Shown here: piece after piece, positions 22,293-33,862 of the stretch | Layout: each line of letters begins with the position of its first letter | Position numbering within the stretch: the first letter of the stretch is position 1 | Assembly (NCBI GenBank): GCA_934047225.1 | Contig: OW203998.1 | Location: forward strand, 14,461,280-14,525,279 | DNA: 64,000 bases | Direction: 5' to 3' | From: Ypsolopha sequella | Taxonomy: Eukaryota; Arthropoda; Insecta; Lepidoptera; Ypsolophidae | Notes under the pieces: generated by a model | Seen by the model: the letters and a program-made list of their open reading frames with translations, nothing else | The model's database searches: none | Told to the model about the DNA's origin: nothing | Program-made: the position numbers and the translations under genes

Positions 22293-23997
22293 CTATATAT
22301 GTACGAGTATGTATTTAGTATCTGTTTACTTACCCAGGGTTAGGATATAGGGATTCCAGTAAAATGCAGAGTTTAACGATCCAAATAATATTCATCGTTA
22401 TTTTGTCAGGAGAGGTGTGTCACGTATAGTTCGCTGAAGGCGCAGGCAGTTATTAAGAACAATCCAAGGGAGTTTAAGTCAAGTGGTTTGTTTATAAAAA
22501 CAAATATTAACAAGTAAGAAATAGAGTATTTTCACGTACTTTATTGGTATTAAAAAGTATAAAGTACAGAGACCCAAAATAACGTAAGATACTTTATTTT
22601 AAAGTACGGTTGGCAACCCTAATTCCAACACCCAGACCCTGAAGTCAGTAAGTAAACTATTTATTATATATTATTATATATTTTTCATTTTTATTAACAA
22701 TATTTTATCGACTATACTCTATCTATGATAACGACCGCTCTAAGTGGCCATTTTCAAAATACGAACGTAAATTTCCACAAAAATACATTTTGCAGATAAC
22801 GTTTCTCCCGTTGAAGAGGCAAAATATATTTAATATACAGGGTGCATTAATATTAAATCGATTTAAATTGATCGGGATCAGAGCGTCAAGGAGGAGATTT
22901 ATGAATATAAAGTAAAATTTTAAATCTACTGTCTACCTCCATATAAATTTATGGAGTGGATGGACATCTCATCACCTAAATACAAGAAACATAGGGAAGA
23001 TCTACCTAGAATGTATTTCTCTGTGTCAAAAGTTCCATTGTGTAAGACGATTTGAATATTGGACTTAATTCAGGACTTTTTACGGGTTTTGCCCGATGAA
23101 ACATTGCCGAAAATATCGTGGAAAATATAAAAAGAACTCAGTGAGTTCATAAGGCCTCAATTTTAATTTATTAGGCCCGGCCGGCGAATGAAAAAAAATA
23201 GAAGACTTATTTCTAACAAATTGTCATTCGAAAATGACACCAGAGACTGAAAAGGGTAAAAGGCTCATAATTGGCCGACTCAAAGATACAATGAACCTTA
23301 TTGGAGCCGTCGGCATACAAAATTGTGTTCAACACACTTTATGGGGTAATTTTCCAGTTTTTTCGTTCACTGGGCCCGGCCAATTTCTAATTATGTCTTG
23401 GACAATAGACACATGGGGATTTCGTTTTTTGACGTTAAATAAGGATTGACGTTAAATAAGGATTTGTCAGCTTGCTTGAACAAATCTTGTTTTTATTTCA
23501 ACTAGAAGCCGAGTTATTTAAAAAAAAAAAAACAGTTATTTTGAGAGCGCGTTGTCGTAACAGCCACGGCTCAAAGCACCCTATTAACATCATATCGAGG
23601 GCATCAAGCTGAAAGGGCGTATCTACAAAAATATAAAAGTATCGTCTAGTTATTTATGAATATTTTTCTTAAAATTTAAAAACGCCTTTTCACGTTTAGA
23701 CTTTAGCATAATAGTACCTATAACCAGTGGAGCAACCATTACTTTTTCAGTACATCATAGAGCTAATAAATATAGAGATTCACCCAAAAAAGTCGGAAAT
23801 TTCGGATCTCAGAAAATCCGTAGATACGCCTTTTCAATTTGATGCGCTCGATACAGTTCAGTTCTACTTGATGCAAAATGAGTTGCTCAATGTCGGGTCA
23901 CCCTTACCAATAGGAAATTATTTAGAGAGTTTAATAAAATTTGATAGCCCGATAATAACATCTATTTTTACAGTAAATTGTTTTTGCCAGACACTAA
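22293..23997. other. Mostly unassigned; possible decayed elements
   Basis: At ~22,846 TATACAGGGTGCATTA looks like one Tc1/mariner-type terminus without a partner. GGCCCGGCCGGCGAATGAAA at 23,172 and its approximate complement at ~23,360-23,390 form an inverted pair ~220 bp apart. TCGTAACAGCCACGGCTCAA at 23,552 is the motif seen in 20,426-20,871. Frames at 23,234 and 23,727 have no domain. Confidence 0.4.
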
Positions 23998-24148
23998 CAC
24001 CGATTCGGCGCAATACAACTTGACTTAATTGACAGGACTAAACTTAATTTAAGTGTTCTGTCCTTTTCTTTCTGTATCAAAAAGACAAAGATGGGACGCT
24101 CAAAATAAGGTTAGTCTTGTCAGTTGTATTGCACCGAATCGACACCAA
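23998..24148. mobile_element. Hairpin MITE (CGATTCGG family), uninterrupted copy
   Basis: CACCGATTCGGCGCAATACA at the left and TGTATTGCACCGAATCGACA at the right enclose the ACAGGACTAAACTTAATTTA hairpin seen at 8811-9475. ~150 bp. It serves as the empty-site reference for the nested insertion there. Confidence 0.8.
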
Positions 24149-24974
24149 TGCTTGCAATTTATAATCAATCTTAAAAATTAATTAGTAATAAAACAGAGTA
24201 GATCACGAAACAAAATAAACCCTTTTGCTCTATTACATCCAATAACCCTTCAATGTTATCTATAATCAAACAAAGACTATTTGCATCGTTCAGGTTTTAC
24301 GCAAAACTGAAAACAATAAAAATCACAAAATTTTACATTCTCTTTTCATCCGTCAAACGTATTGACAAACCTTTAACCTCTCGAACAAAAGACTTGACTT
24401 TTTTAAATGTAAATGACGGTGTTCAAGCAATCATAATTTTCCTTTGAAAGGCGAAGAAAGTCATATCATAATACTAAAAATATTTTCTCAACAAAGAATC
24501 CTTTGACATAATCATCAATGAACCACCCCTTATTATGGTGCTGATTCGCAGTACCAGTTCAGAGCAAATAATTGTAAATGTAAGAAAAAATACAGTCCCC
24601 TCACCTATTTAAGCCATGCGGGTCGCGTGCTAAGCGCGTGTCCCACATACAACGCAAATTTAAACACAATAAAAAGCTTTAGTCGACACTTCCAACATGC
24701 ATAAACTGCGTTATGAGCTATTTGAATAAAATAAACACCCTGTAGACTCATCCTGTATTCCGTTCGACAGGGGTGAGGGTAGTTGGGGTAGGTGTTGGTT
24801 GAGGAATCAAGCCCTATTAGAAATGAGAACATGCACTTTAAATTTGTGGATAATACTCGTATATCCACAAATTAATGATGGACTTCCGCAAAGTAACGCC
24901 TTTTTCAAGATTTTTATTTATTTTTTAACTTGCACTTTAATAAAAAAATTATTCATCTTGCTTTGGTAAATTTC
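24149..24974. other. No recognised feature
   Basis: AT-rich, with a 64-codon frame at 24,253-24,447 and an 87-codon minus frame at 24,605-24,868, neither with a domain. Confidence 0.45.
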
Positions 24975-24978
24975 TTAA

Positions 24979-25392
24979 GAGGCTATGCGAATTTCATTTT
25001 TGTCACTGTTACTCTAAGTGAAAAATCGCACAGTGCGAGAGGGGCGGATTCAGGGCAAAAGGGAAAAAAGTTGGTTTTATATTTTTATTAAAAAAACTAA
25101 AATAACTAGCAAAATTTCAAATATCAAATCTCTAGGCAGATATTGTTAAAACACACCTAATAAAATATGTTTGAGTTCTGTATATGGTTCCTATTCGTCA
25201 AACGAGGAGAAAAAGTGTGTTTGAAGACCTCATTTCCCCAATTATTTCTATCGAGGAAAATTTATCCAAACATGTTTTCCAATTTCAAAACCCTAGAGTC
25301 AAAATTATGTAGTTAAAATGCATATATACCAGAAACTGAGTATAATTTTCCGTGTATTTCATGAAATGCAATGAAAGCAATGGGAATGTCAA
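24979..25392. mobile_element. TTAA-type MITE, group B, copy 2
   Basis: TTAA at 24,975-24,978 followed by GAGGCTATGCGAATT; probable right TTAA at 25,393-25,396 after a degraded end. The core (complement of CCGCCCCTCTCGCACTG) lies at ~25,030-25,050. TTTGAAGACCTCATTT and TTCATGAAAT are also shared with 43,899 and 46,995. Confidence 0.8.
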
Positions 25393-25396
25393 TTAA

Positions 25397-26139
25397 GTAC
25401 GACTAGTATAAAAATATGAAAAAAAAATTAACCACTTTCAAAACCTTTCTCTGTATGAGAATTTAAATAATTTGTACTGCCGGATTGCCCAAGAACAGAT
25501 ATTTTCATACAGTTTTTTTTTGTTCTAAGTGATTTCCCAGCAGAAAGTTCTAGGCACGCCACTGCTGAGCAGGGACCAGTCTGTATTTATCCTCCTAGGG
25601 CCTGGCGTCGTATACAATATATAATACATGAAAAAAAAAAAACACTTGAGTGCCATATTTATTTTTATTTTATTTTATTTTGTACGGAAAACTTACAGCT
25701 AAATTAATATTGAATGAAAATTTGGTTTATGGGTATTTAACAAGCCATTAACAATGGAACGGATTGGCAGTAAAATTAGCGTTTTAACGTATTAAAGTAG
25801 CCAATTAACCAATTAGTATGTTTAATCCATGGAGAAAATATTCTGGTTCGGTACATCCGCAAAAAAAAAACCGTATGCATTTATTTATATCAATTTGTTC
25901 CCACGGACACTCTCAATTTAATACAAACATATCCCGGGCCTCAGGAAGTTATTCCCTTCCTAAAAATGATCTGACAAATTTTTTATTGGTTTTCGTTGTT
26001 ATATACGTAGAAGATTCTTTGGACCCATGTGTAATTGCACAGTATAAATGTGACTAACGGGAGCAAATCACTTTAGTTCAACAAGTCTGAGAACAAATGT
26101 CCGAATGCAAACATTCTATTCAGTACAAGTAGAGCCGTG
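25397..26139. other. One hAT-type terminus, otherwise unassigned
   Basis: The complement of 25,538-25,564 reads CAGTGGCGTGCCTAGAACTT, the same terminus as the hAT-like element starting at 34,663. Its partner end was not found. The 79-codon frame at 25,818-26,057 has no domain. Confidence 0.45.
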
Positions 26140-26428
26140 GTTGGAAGCATGGATCGCCAAACTTTTTAGCCTAAGGGCCAGACTAACCCCTCCACTAAGT
26201 CCCAAAGGTCCAGGACCTAGCCAGCTATCAACACACTGTAGTTTTGAACTACGCGCAACTTTTTTCTGATTTTCATGAAATTGCAAACGATATTAATATT
26301 TTTGCATCATCAATTGGAAATTGTTGATTTACAATATGTAGCGATATTTTTAAAGAAAAGTATTTTAAAAGAGTCTTCCACTCAAACAATTTATTCAGTT
26401 GCATTTTGCTCGTGGCATTTTTTCCGCT

Positions 26429-26615
26429 TTTGGAACTATTTATGTATGTGAGAAAACCTTAAACAAAATTAAATACACAAAAAAATGTGTACAGATCCAA
26501 ACTGACTGATGATCATTTGAAATCGCTGCTGATAATTTCCACGACTAAAGTCGATGCACAAGTTCAAACAATTATCAGTGGAAAGTTACAGCTGCATAAA
26601 TCACATTCATCATAA
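26429..26615 (+). pseudogene. hAT transposase C-terminal (dimerisation) remnant, ZBED5/GTF2IRD2-like
   Basis: Reads FGTIYVCEKTLNKIKYTKK and then, in the adjacent frame, LTDDHLKSLLIISTTKV...LHKSHSS and a stop. This matches the hAT C-terminal dimerisation region of the ZBED5/GTF2IRD2-like lineage as I know it: (F/Y)GSTYLCE-FS-MK followed by R-RLTD-HL-LL-I-TT. One frameshift separates the halves. The catalytic residues upstream are gone, so it is not an active enzyme. The lineage call comes from recalled motif order. Confidence 0.75.
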
Positions 26616-26725
26616 CTATCAAATTTCATTACGTTTGACTATTATTTCACATGACTTATTTACATTTTAAATTTTACATTACGCTACCGCGGGCCGGATT
26701 GTTGGTGCTCGAGGGCCGGAGCTGT

Positions 26726-26887
26726 GGGTCTACCGCGTAATTCTCATTTTCATCAACATCAACTTTGAGATTGAAATTTGTCGTGCGTGCGACGACGCCC
26801 GCCTAACATGCCATTTCTTTTGCAAGCGTTGAATTTCGCATGCATTTGCTTGAAGTTGATACAAATGAGAATTACGCGGTAGAGCCC
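26726..26887. mobile_element. Palindromic MITE, GGGTCTACCGCGTAATTC family, copy 2
   Basis: GGGTCTACCGCGTAATTCTC at the left, GAGAATTACGCGGTAGAGCC at the right. The left arm carries the CAACATCAACTT version and the right arm the AAATGCATG/GAAGTTGATAC version. It lies between the hAT coding remnant and the hAT right end, so it entered an existing hAT element. Confidence 0.87.
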
Positions 26888-26925
26888 CTGGCCCGCGGGC
26901 TGTTTTGGAGACCCCTGGTCTAAAG

Positions 26926-28079
26926 CCTGGTTATATATTATATTACAATGTTTTTACATTAGCCCCCTCAAGTACAAACGCTTTTACAAAAGTACAAACT
27001 GAACAAATCCCTCGCGGTAAATGACATTTTCCTAAATATTTGAGTTGTGTGTGATATATTCATACGTAAACTGGTTTTATGTAGGTACATAAATATATTA
27101 CTCATCAAATAAATTATACTTACCTCTTTTCGCAATCATACGTTATTTAAATTGTTGATTTTATTTGCTAAATAATGCCCACCCTTGACCCAAGTGCTTG
27201 GGGTCATAACACCGTTTCATTTAACGAACTAACCCTAGGAAATAACGAATTCCAACCCTTGCTAACCCTTTCAAAAGCCACTAACATTTGGCAGGATGAG
27301 GGTTAAGTGTTTTCTAATGATAGGTTTCTACGTAAAAGGAACGGATTAGCAGTAAAATTCCATCATCTCATCTTACGTAAGGTATAAGTGCAATACTTAC
27401 ATACAAAACTTCTGCATGACAATGCAATGAATTGCTTTACAATTTTACTTGTAATGACAGCAATATTGCAAATTACATTTTCTGGTAATGCATTGCGTTT
27501 TCATCATTATCATTCCCAAAAGGTAATAATTATGATGTAAAGATCCAACGTAATATTACATGCGAAGGAAAAAAACGTTGATACGTAATGTTTCGCATTG
27601 CTGTAGATTGCTTCCGTACTGCGTAATTGCTTTAGAACACATCTAAGTACGTTGTATCGATAATGTATTCGAATAAAAAATCGAATACGGGAAGTATTTA
27701 TCGATTATTGGTTGAGTATCGAGTTGGCTAGATCATGGGAATCAATCTCCATCGTCCCTTCACGCTAAACTTGTGGATTCTTAACAAATTAGCGAGATAT
27801 AATGCTTAATGAATAAAGATACAGAAGTTCTTAAGGCCGGTAGATGAAAGCTGGGAAATTCCGTAGTTTTTCACCATTAAGTCTACAATGAGCGAGTCAT
27901 ACGGAAGACGTCTTGCCTCTAATAAATCAATCAAATCATTTGAAAGATCTAGTAGCTTTCCCATTACATGTTACGGTTTTTAACTCCATAACGAGACCCT
28001 TGGTCGTTAACATTATCAACTGCTGCTATATTTCACTAAAATTGTTCATAATATTACATAATATTATATGATTGCGGTT
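26926..28079. other. No recognised feature
   Basis: AT-rich. Short palindromic words (ATCGATAATGTATTCGAAT at ~27,657) only. Confidence 0.45.
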
Positions 28080-28175
28080 TAGAAACGAAGAAGAAAATTA
28101 AATCTGCATGTGAACAGCTCTGAACCCGGATACGAACCCAGGACCTCTCACTTACCGGTTGGAGAGCTCCCCATA
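28080..28175 (-). repeat. tRNA-derived SINE head, minus strand
   Basis: On the minus strand GAGCTCTCCAACCGGTAAG (A-box side) is followed by CCTGGGTTCGTATCCGGGT, a good B box. It continues into CAGAGCTGTTCACATGCAG. A partial relative is at 16,715-16,806. It does not fold into a full tRNA. Confidence 0.65.
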
Positions 28176-29600
28176 TCCTAATTTACTTTTATAAATTTTT
28201 TAAACAAGCGTATAATATTAGTAATACTCGTATCATAATATTAAAAATCGAGATAAATCGAACTTCTAGTAGTGGTGAAAAACACGCCACTAGCGACCGG
28301 CAGGCAAGTATGAAAATCCATATCTGTCATGTTATTTGAATATGGAATGAGGTTTTATTCCTGGACACACTCTCAAAAATATAGCCTACAAAAAACGGAG
28401 AGACAAAGAAAAAAAAAATGATTTTTTATCATAGGTTCTTATTTTTATTGGTAAAAATTTTCTGATATATTTTCTCACATTTCACATAAGAAGCCGAAAT
28501 AAACCATAGTTATATAATCGGTCCCACGACATGAGTCTTCCCTGTTTTGATTCCCTAATGATACTTAGCTGATTGTTGAATGGTACCGGGTCCCAAAACT
28601 AACGAATTTTAGGTTTAAAACCGTTTTAAACAAGGTTCTAATTTGAAAAGCAATCGCGATGTGATTTAAAAAAATATTGTCCAAGTAGTACCCGCATATT
28701 CTACCCCATCCTTAGATTAAAGTTACCCCACAATAGGGATGGGGAGCCCCAACTAATCAGCGGTTGAGTCCACTAGTTTGACATATGGCAAAATCGGTTA
28801 GCAATCGATAAACACTTAGATTTTCAATGCTTTTTTACCAAAAATTCCTAGGTGACATCCAATTTATATCCAATACAACCAGCAACAGACAATAATCTTA
28901 ATTTGAAACCTTCTTGAGATAATAAATTTAAACATTTTATTTACATAATCCTCGATTAGTAACAAGAATATGTTTTGCCGTTGAAATGTCAGCAGATAAT
29001 TGCATAACTGGACAAATTATGTGTTTATATGAATACCTATATAATACTAATATAAATATCATAAACCGATACAAGCCAATAGCAATTTTTTAAGGAAAAA
29101 CAAAACATGCCGAGAATAACAACCATAACGTGAACTTGTTTTTTCAACAAAACAAATCTAGGAGCATAATATGTACGTCATTTGTTTTTTGCCAAACCTA
29201 TAAAAAAGACGCAATACAATTAACCTACACAAAACTTAACATATAAATTAAAGCATTTCATGGACTTAATAATAACCAGTGAATCTGATTATCTTAGTGA
29301 AATCAATATGTTAATTGTAAAACAAGCATCCGGGGACGGTTAATTTACAAAAACACCATTCAAAGTGGGGACGTAGGAACGGAATGACCCGCATGAGAAT
29401 TATTAGCGGTACGCCAATCTAGCCGTGCCTCCCCTTTTATTAAAGCTATTTAAAACGAGAGGGTGCCGTTTCCTTACCAAAATAGATCAACGGTTTTATT
29501 TTAAAGGTAACTAACAACACTTACAATAAAATAATAGCTACAGTGCACGATTGACATGCCTTTTTTATTTGGCATGGAAATTATGCACGATTGGATGAAA
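28176..29600. other. No recognised feature
   Basis: AT-rich. A small hairpin, CCCCATCC/GGATGGGG, at ~28,708-28,743 is the only structure. Confidence 0.45.
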
Positions 29601-29765
29601 TCCTATTTTTTTTTTTATTTATTTAAATTCTTTTATTGTTCTTTTTTTATTGTACACAGATAAATTACATAGAATTATTTACAATAAAATACATGTACAG
29701 AGGCGAGATTATCTCTGAAAAGAGATTTCTTCCAGCAAACCTTAGGGGGAGAGGACACTATAATA
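29601..29765 (-). repeat. LINE 3' tail, minus strand (CTGGAAGAAAT type)
   Basis: The complement reads TTTGCTGGAAGAAATCTCTT, GATAATCTCGCCTCTGTAC and ends near GTACAATAAAAAAAG. The same CTGGAAGAAAT...GATAA...CGCC...CAATAA layout occurs at 50,265-50,375 (plus) and 61,870-61,990 (minus). This small stem-loop followed by AATAAA is typical of LINE 3' ends. No coding sequence adjoins it. Confidence 0.65.
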
Positions 29766-30815
29766 ATAAAAATAAGTAATTATACATACGTGTACTACAA
29801 ATAAAGACATATTAACATACAAATAAAATAATAATACATAAATATATGCTTCTATAGATAAATACTAATATAAATAAATACATACAATAACTTACCAACT
29901 TTAAGACAGATAGGGGTAGTGCTCTTTTAGCTTTAACTTAAAACGAATAATAGTGGGACAGAGTCATTATGAATTCAGGTGATAATGATGATTTTGATTT
30001 GACGCCTGTCATAGGCAGTCGTAGAAAACTTGATACCTCCGATTTCAAAAGTGATATATTTGAGATCCTATGACGATTTTATCAAGTGGCGGACTGAAAA
30101 GAAAGAAAAACTTTGTCGGAAAGTGTACTTTTTGTTAGTTGTCTTTTATTTCCTCGCATTAGTGATGAAAAGTATAGTATTGCACTCGGGTGTAAGTTAT
30201 CAATTACAACCTCGAACCACGCGCCACGAGCGAGCGAAGGTGTAATTGATGACATTACCTCCCTTGTATAACAATCTACTATTTTTAACGTTTTTATGTT
30301 GAATTTTCCTAAAGTACAATACATGTAATACACTTGAGAGTTAATTATTATATTTAATCTATCACGGCATAAGAAAACATATATTGCATACACAGAAGAA
30401 GATAGCCTGTGATTGCATAAAATCTTTAAAGTAAACTTGAAGACTGAATATATTTACTTTATTTGTTACTGAATTCTTCATTCATTCGACATAATACGGT
30501 TTGAAATACATCGAAAATACTTGTTTGTATTTTTGATTACTACGACTACCTAATTAATATAGTTAATTAGTGTTTGATAATAGATAGATTCATTGCTAGA
30601 CTCTAACAGATAGAGTTTTGTGTCAGATTCACCATCTAGAATCGATCAGTCCATCCCTAGATAAAGAATATTTATTTATCTAAATTATTTATTTATCTGT
30701 CGGTACCTGGCGGTTAGAGAAGATAATTTATTTATAATACCCGTTTATATTATTATTTATTGCAATAGTCACAAAAGAAAATAAAATAGTTATATATTAA
30801 AAAGGTGACCCTGTA
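29766..30815. other. Unassigned; possible old repeat at 30,000-30,260
   Basis: Around 30,040-30,250 (TTGCACTCGGGTGTAAGTTA; CCACGAGCGAGCGAAGG) the composition changes and resembles lepidopteran repeats I have seen, but I cannot define ends. A 71-codon plus and a 103-codon minus frame overlap here without domains. Confidence 0.35.
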
Positions 30816-30818
30816 TTA

Positions 30819-31180
30819 GGGGCTATTCATAAATCACGTCACGCAAATTTCATGATTTTTGGAGCCCCCTGTCCTTGTCACCTGACCCCTGGTGTGACGT
30901 CACATTTTGTACTTTTAAATGAAGAAATTATTAAATTGAAACAGCACTACCAAAGTTATTTAAATATCTATTAATTGTTTTTTCCATAAAGCCAACAATA
31001 AATAAAGTTTTTTTTTAGAAAATCGTTAGAGTTGAAGTTTCGAGTTTTAATACTTTAATCTTTAGATTTATACATGTGACGTCATGAAGCTTATGACTCG
31101 TCCTCCTCCTTTGTCACACGATATCATTTATTGACCCCCTCTGTCCCCCTTAACGTGTGATGTAATTAATGGATGGCCCC
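30819..31180. mobile_element. PIF/Harbinger-like MITE, 362 bp
   Basis: The termini GGGGCTATTCATAAATCACGTC and the complement of the right end (GGGGCCATCCATTAATTAC) are inverted with a few mismatches. TTA flanks both ends (30,816-30,818 and 31,181-31,183), the 3-bp TWA duplication expected of PIF/Harbinger. CACGTCACGCAAATTT and repeated GTGACGTCA words lie inside. Non-coding. Confidence 0.78.
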
Positions 31181-31474
31181 TTACCTTGAAAAGAACTTTA
31201 ACGTTCGAGCAAAAAGTAATCCAATGAACATCTTATGCAATTTTGAAAAAGTCGGGTTAATATCTGTCCAAAAGTACACAATAAATACTCACGAACTCTA
31301 AATTACCATGAACGTTCTGAGAAGTGTCGGCCGATGCGCGGGCGCAGCGCAGCTCGCCTTTGTTTCTCATGAGACGTGACGTGACTTGCCTTTTAGGAAC
31401 ACGCAAATCGACTAAATTTAGATTCCCTTCGCTTTCCACTCCGGGCTGTTTTAGCGCTAAAACAAATTTAGCAC

Positions 31475-32010
31475 GTCGAATAAATAAATTTTATTGTATA
31501 TACAATATACATATATATATGTACAGTATACCTTTCTTTTTTTATATAGGTACACAAAGTATATGTATTGCCCACAAAAACTTACAAAACATAATAACAA
31601 GTAAAAACGATCGTGTAAATAAAATAAACCTAAACATTAAACAAAATAAAATGCTAAAGAAAAAATAATAAAAACTAAATTAAAAAAAATCGCCAAATCG
31701 CCGCCGTCTTGTGGCAGGGTTCCCAAAAGGCTGGCAGCATTCCCTCTTTGAATAGCTAAACTTAGACGTTGGGTCTCTTGGCTCTTGGGTCCCGGGAAAC
31801 GAAATTTCTTTTAAAAGACATTAGGGTTTCAACACCAAAAGGCACAAACATGTACTCACAACTAATCTCTGCATATCGGCGCCTCTTGGATCCTTCAGCC
31901 GCTGCCGCATCTGCGCCAGGCCTGACGGCCGTGACTTGGATTTGGGACGAAGAGTGTCAACCAACATCGCTGGTGTCAACCTATATTTTTTTTCAATACA
32001 AATCCTTGAT
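31475..32010 (-). pseudogene. LINE ORF2 C-terminus and 3' UTR, minus strand
   Basis: On the minus strand, from ~31,990 downward, I read VDTL, then in the next frame RPGADAAAAEGSKRRRYAEI and YMFVPFGVETL, then RDPRA, then after a further shift QRLSLAIQRGNAASLLGTLP. This order is the usual C-terminal block downstream of the reverse transcriptase in a family of insect LINEs (GA-AA-A--KR-KY--L---Y-FVPF-VETLG...GDPRA...QR-SLAIQRGNAASLLGT). The part between VETL and RDPRA is shortened. The 3' UTR runs to ACAATAAAATTTATTTATTC at ~31,480. The gene is 5'-truncated with at least two frameshifts, so inactive. The clade cannot be fixed without the RT domain. Confidence 0.82.
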
Positions 32011-32942
32011 ATTTTCGATGTAGATCGTAACAGCTAGAGTCCTGTGTACCACACGTTCTACCTTTGATATGGAACCAATCTCAGTTTAAAGCTCTTGTCG
32101 CAGATGAAGGGCTTAGACATGATTGATATTGTTACAAAATTAGAAAATCTTACAGTACATTTAAAACACTTCAGAATATAGGTTAGCAAAATTAGTATAA
32201 TTTCGAGTAATAAGAGCAACCTGTAGTTTTGTAGATCCGGCCTGAGAGACCGACTTTTATTAACCTTAGGCCAAGACGTCAAAAGATTATCTCTATGTTT
32301 ATTTACATACAGCGCTGTGCCTAAAAAATATATGCTGATAACGTTTTTCTAAACTAAATGGTTTCCAAGTGTTTATATCACATACTTATACGTACATAGT
32401 ATTATCTATGCTGCATGCAGATACAACCACAACAGTAAAACATAATATAATACCAACTAGCTCTTATTACTTGGTCATATAGGTCAAATTGTCATAACAT
32501 AATAGCAAACACAAAATGGCAAGAGCATGTAAACAGGAGAAGCAAGGGGTCGAGGGTATCAGCTGATAAGACCGGTACCATGCCAGTGCAAAGTAGTCTT
32601 TGTTCCGATTGAATAGAACTGCTGCTGGTTCATGCCCGGGTTGTTGAGCCAGACAAGCTCTGCATTGTTGAAGGATTGCTGAATGAATATACAAAGATAT
32701 CGCAACGAACCACATTTGAACTAGCCACTTTTATCTGGGTGGTTCAACAAAGCAACGAATCTTTCATACGTCCATTTGAGATCTTCATTCGGAATGCATA
32801 ATGGAATGGAATAATCCATACTTCCCTCTGCAATCACGACTATGAGTTTTTAGTTTCAGCAAGAGAAAGGTAACTCCTAAGAAAGTCTTGGTATATATCT
32901 TTTTGTCATTCATGGCTATAAATCAAATATAATATTATATAT
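32011..32942. other. No recognised feature
   Basis: A minus-strand 82-codon frame at 32,467-32,715 (MWFVAISLYIHSAILQQCRA...) sits in somewhat less AT-rich DNA. It has no domain I know and no splice-site support, so I do not call a gene. Confidence 0.35.
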
Positions 32943-33183
32943 TGGGTGTTAAGATGAAATTGCGGAAGCCAGAAACTGGCGATAATACTCGTCTATACCA
33001 ACAACTTTTACTATGAAGCAAACCCTCGAATCACGAAAAAAAACAGCTGTTCCATAAAAAAGGTACATAGATACTCGACCAAAATGTTTATTCTCGATTT
33101 CTTGAATTTTTTTTCATTTGTTGTTCGTTTGTGCTGGTACTATCTCCAGTTTTCGGCTTCCACAACTTCATCTTAACATTCTG
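32943..33183. mobile_element. MITE, GAAGTTGCGGAAGCCGG family, copy 3
   Basis: The left end GGGTGTTAAGATGAAATTGC and right end CAACTTCATCTTAACATTCTG are inverted. TATA follows the right end. Immediately downstream another MITE begins at 33,190, so two elements are back to back and share the TATATA. Confidence 0.82.
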
Positions 33184-33189
33184 TATATA

Positions 33190-33391
33190 TGTTGCAGTCA
33201 AAACTCATAGCCGGTCAAAAGTAGTTTTGACTGCGAAAATCAGTCAAATTTTGACTAAGTTGGTCTGAAGTAAATTTGATTAAAAAGTATTTCTGGGTTG
33301 TTATAAAAATTAACCACGAAGGTCAGGTACTCACTGACTCATTCTCGCAGTCAAAAGTAGTTTTGACCAGTTATGACTTTTGACTGTGACA
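33190..33391. mobile_element. GTCAAAAC-type MITE, 202 bp, TATATA-flanked
   Basis: The termini TGTTGCAGTCAAAACTCAT and the complement of the right end (TGTCACAGTCAAAAGTCATA) are inverted. TATATA lies at 33,184-33,189 and 33,392-33,397. Inside, GGTCAAAAGTAGTTTTGAC is itself a palindrome and occurs in both arms. A longer copy at 37,126-37,957 carries insertions. Confidence 0.85.
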
Positions 33392-33775
33392 TATATAAGT
33401 ATATCTAAATAAACATACTGAAGTCCTTACAGTCCTACTGAATTAATAAGTATAAAAAAAACACTATCAAAGTTTTTTCAAGTAAAATAAATTAAGATTC
33501 CTTTTTCTTTTGATAGATTCAATAGAGTCAACGAACTCCATATATTAACTTATTTATAACTGATCTCAAGTATCTGTATAACGTTCTACTTATCTGACAA
33601 ATATAATATTATTACATTATATAATAATTTATATATTATAATTAGTAAAGATTGTAAAGTAACTTTAGAGATACATTCTTTAGCCATTGCATTTTGCTTT
33701 TTCTCAAAATATAGATTGCTAAGCTTCAGTAACCCTATTTTATAAATAATGTCTTTTATAGCGACATCCATCGCT
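33392..33775. other. No recognised feature
   Basis: AT-rich, with a 61-codon minus frame and no domain. Confidence 0.45.
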
Positions 33776-33862
33776 TAGGATGAGAGGATGAGAACCTCCG
33801 TGGAGCAGACGGTCCTGTCATGAAAGAGGAGGTCGCAGGTTCAAATCCTGGCCTAAAGATTT
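33776..33862 (+). repeat. tRNA-like sequence (pseudogene or SINE head)
   Basis: CAGGTTCAAATCCTGG forms a perfect T arm and B box. CTTAGG near the start can pair with CCTAAAG at the end, GAGG...CCTC can make a D-like stem, and a T run (pol III terminator-like) follows at 33,860-33,866. The anticodon region is not canonical and the total is too long, so this is a pseudogene or SINE head rather than a working tRNA. Confidence 0.5.

Larger units (their letters stand above)
26148..26917 (+). mobile_element. Internally deleted hAT element with nested MITE
   Basis: Left end CATGGATCGCCAAACTTTTT and the complement of the right end, CAGGGGTCTCCAAAACAGCC, are diverged versions of one terminus of the CAGGGGTCxCCAAAC type known in hAT elements. 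The flanks GTTGGAAG and GTCTAAAG agree at 5 of 8 positions, consistent with an old 8-bp duplication. The interior keeps the C-terminus of a hAT transposase (26,429-26,615), and a palindromic MITE is inserted at 26,726-26,887. Total 770 bp, most of it ancestral element minus the N-terminal three-quarters of the gene. Confidence 0.75.

Noticed and set aside
32467..32715. 82-codon minus-strand frame, possible host exon
   Set aside because: No recognised domain, no codon pattern distinct from neighbours, no clear splice sites, and the frame is no longer than expected by chance in 64 kb.
33776..33862. Functional tRNA gene
   Set aside because: The T arm and B box are good, but the anticodon arm is not canonical and the overall length and acceptor pairing are poor, so it is kept as tRNA-like only.
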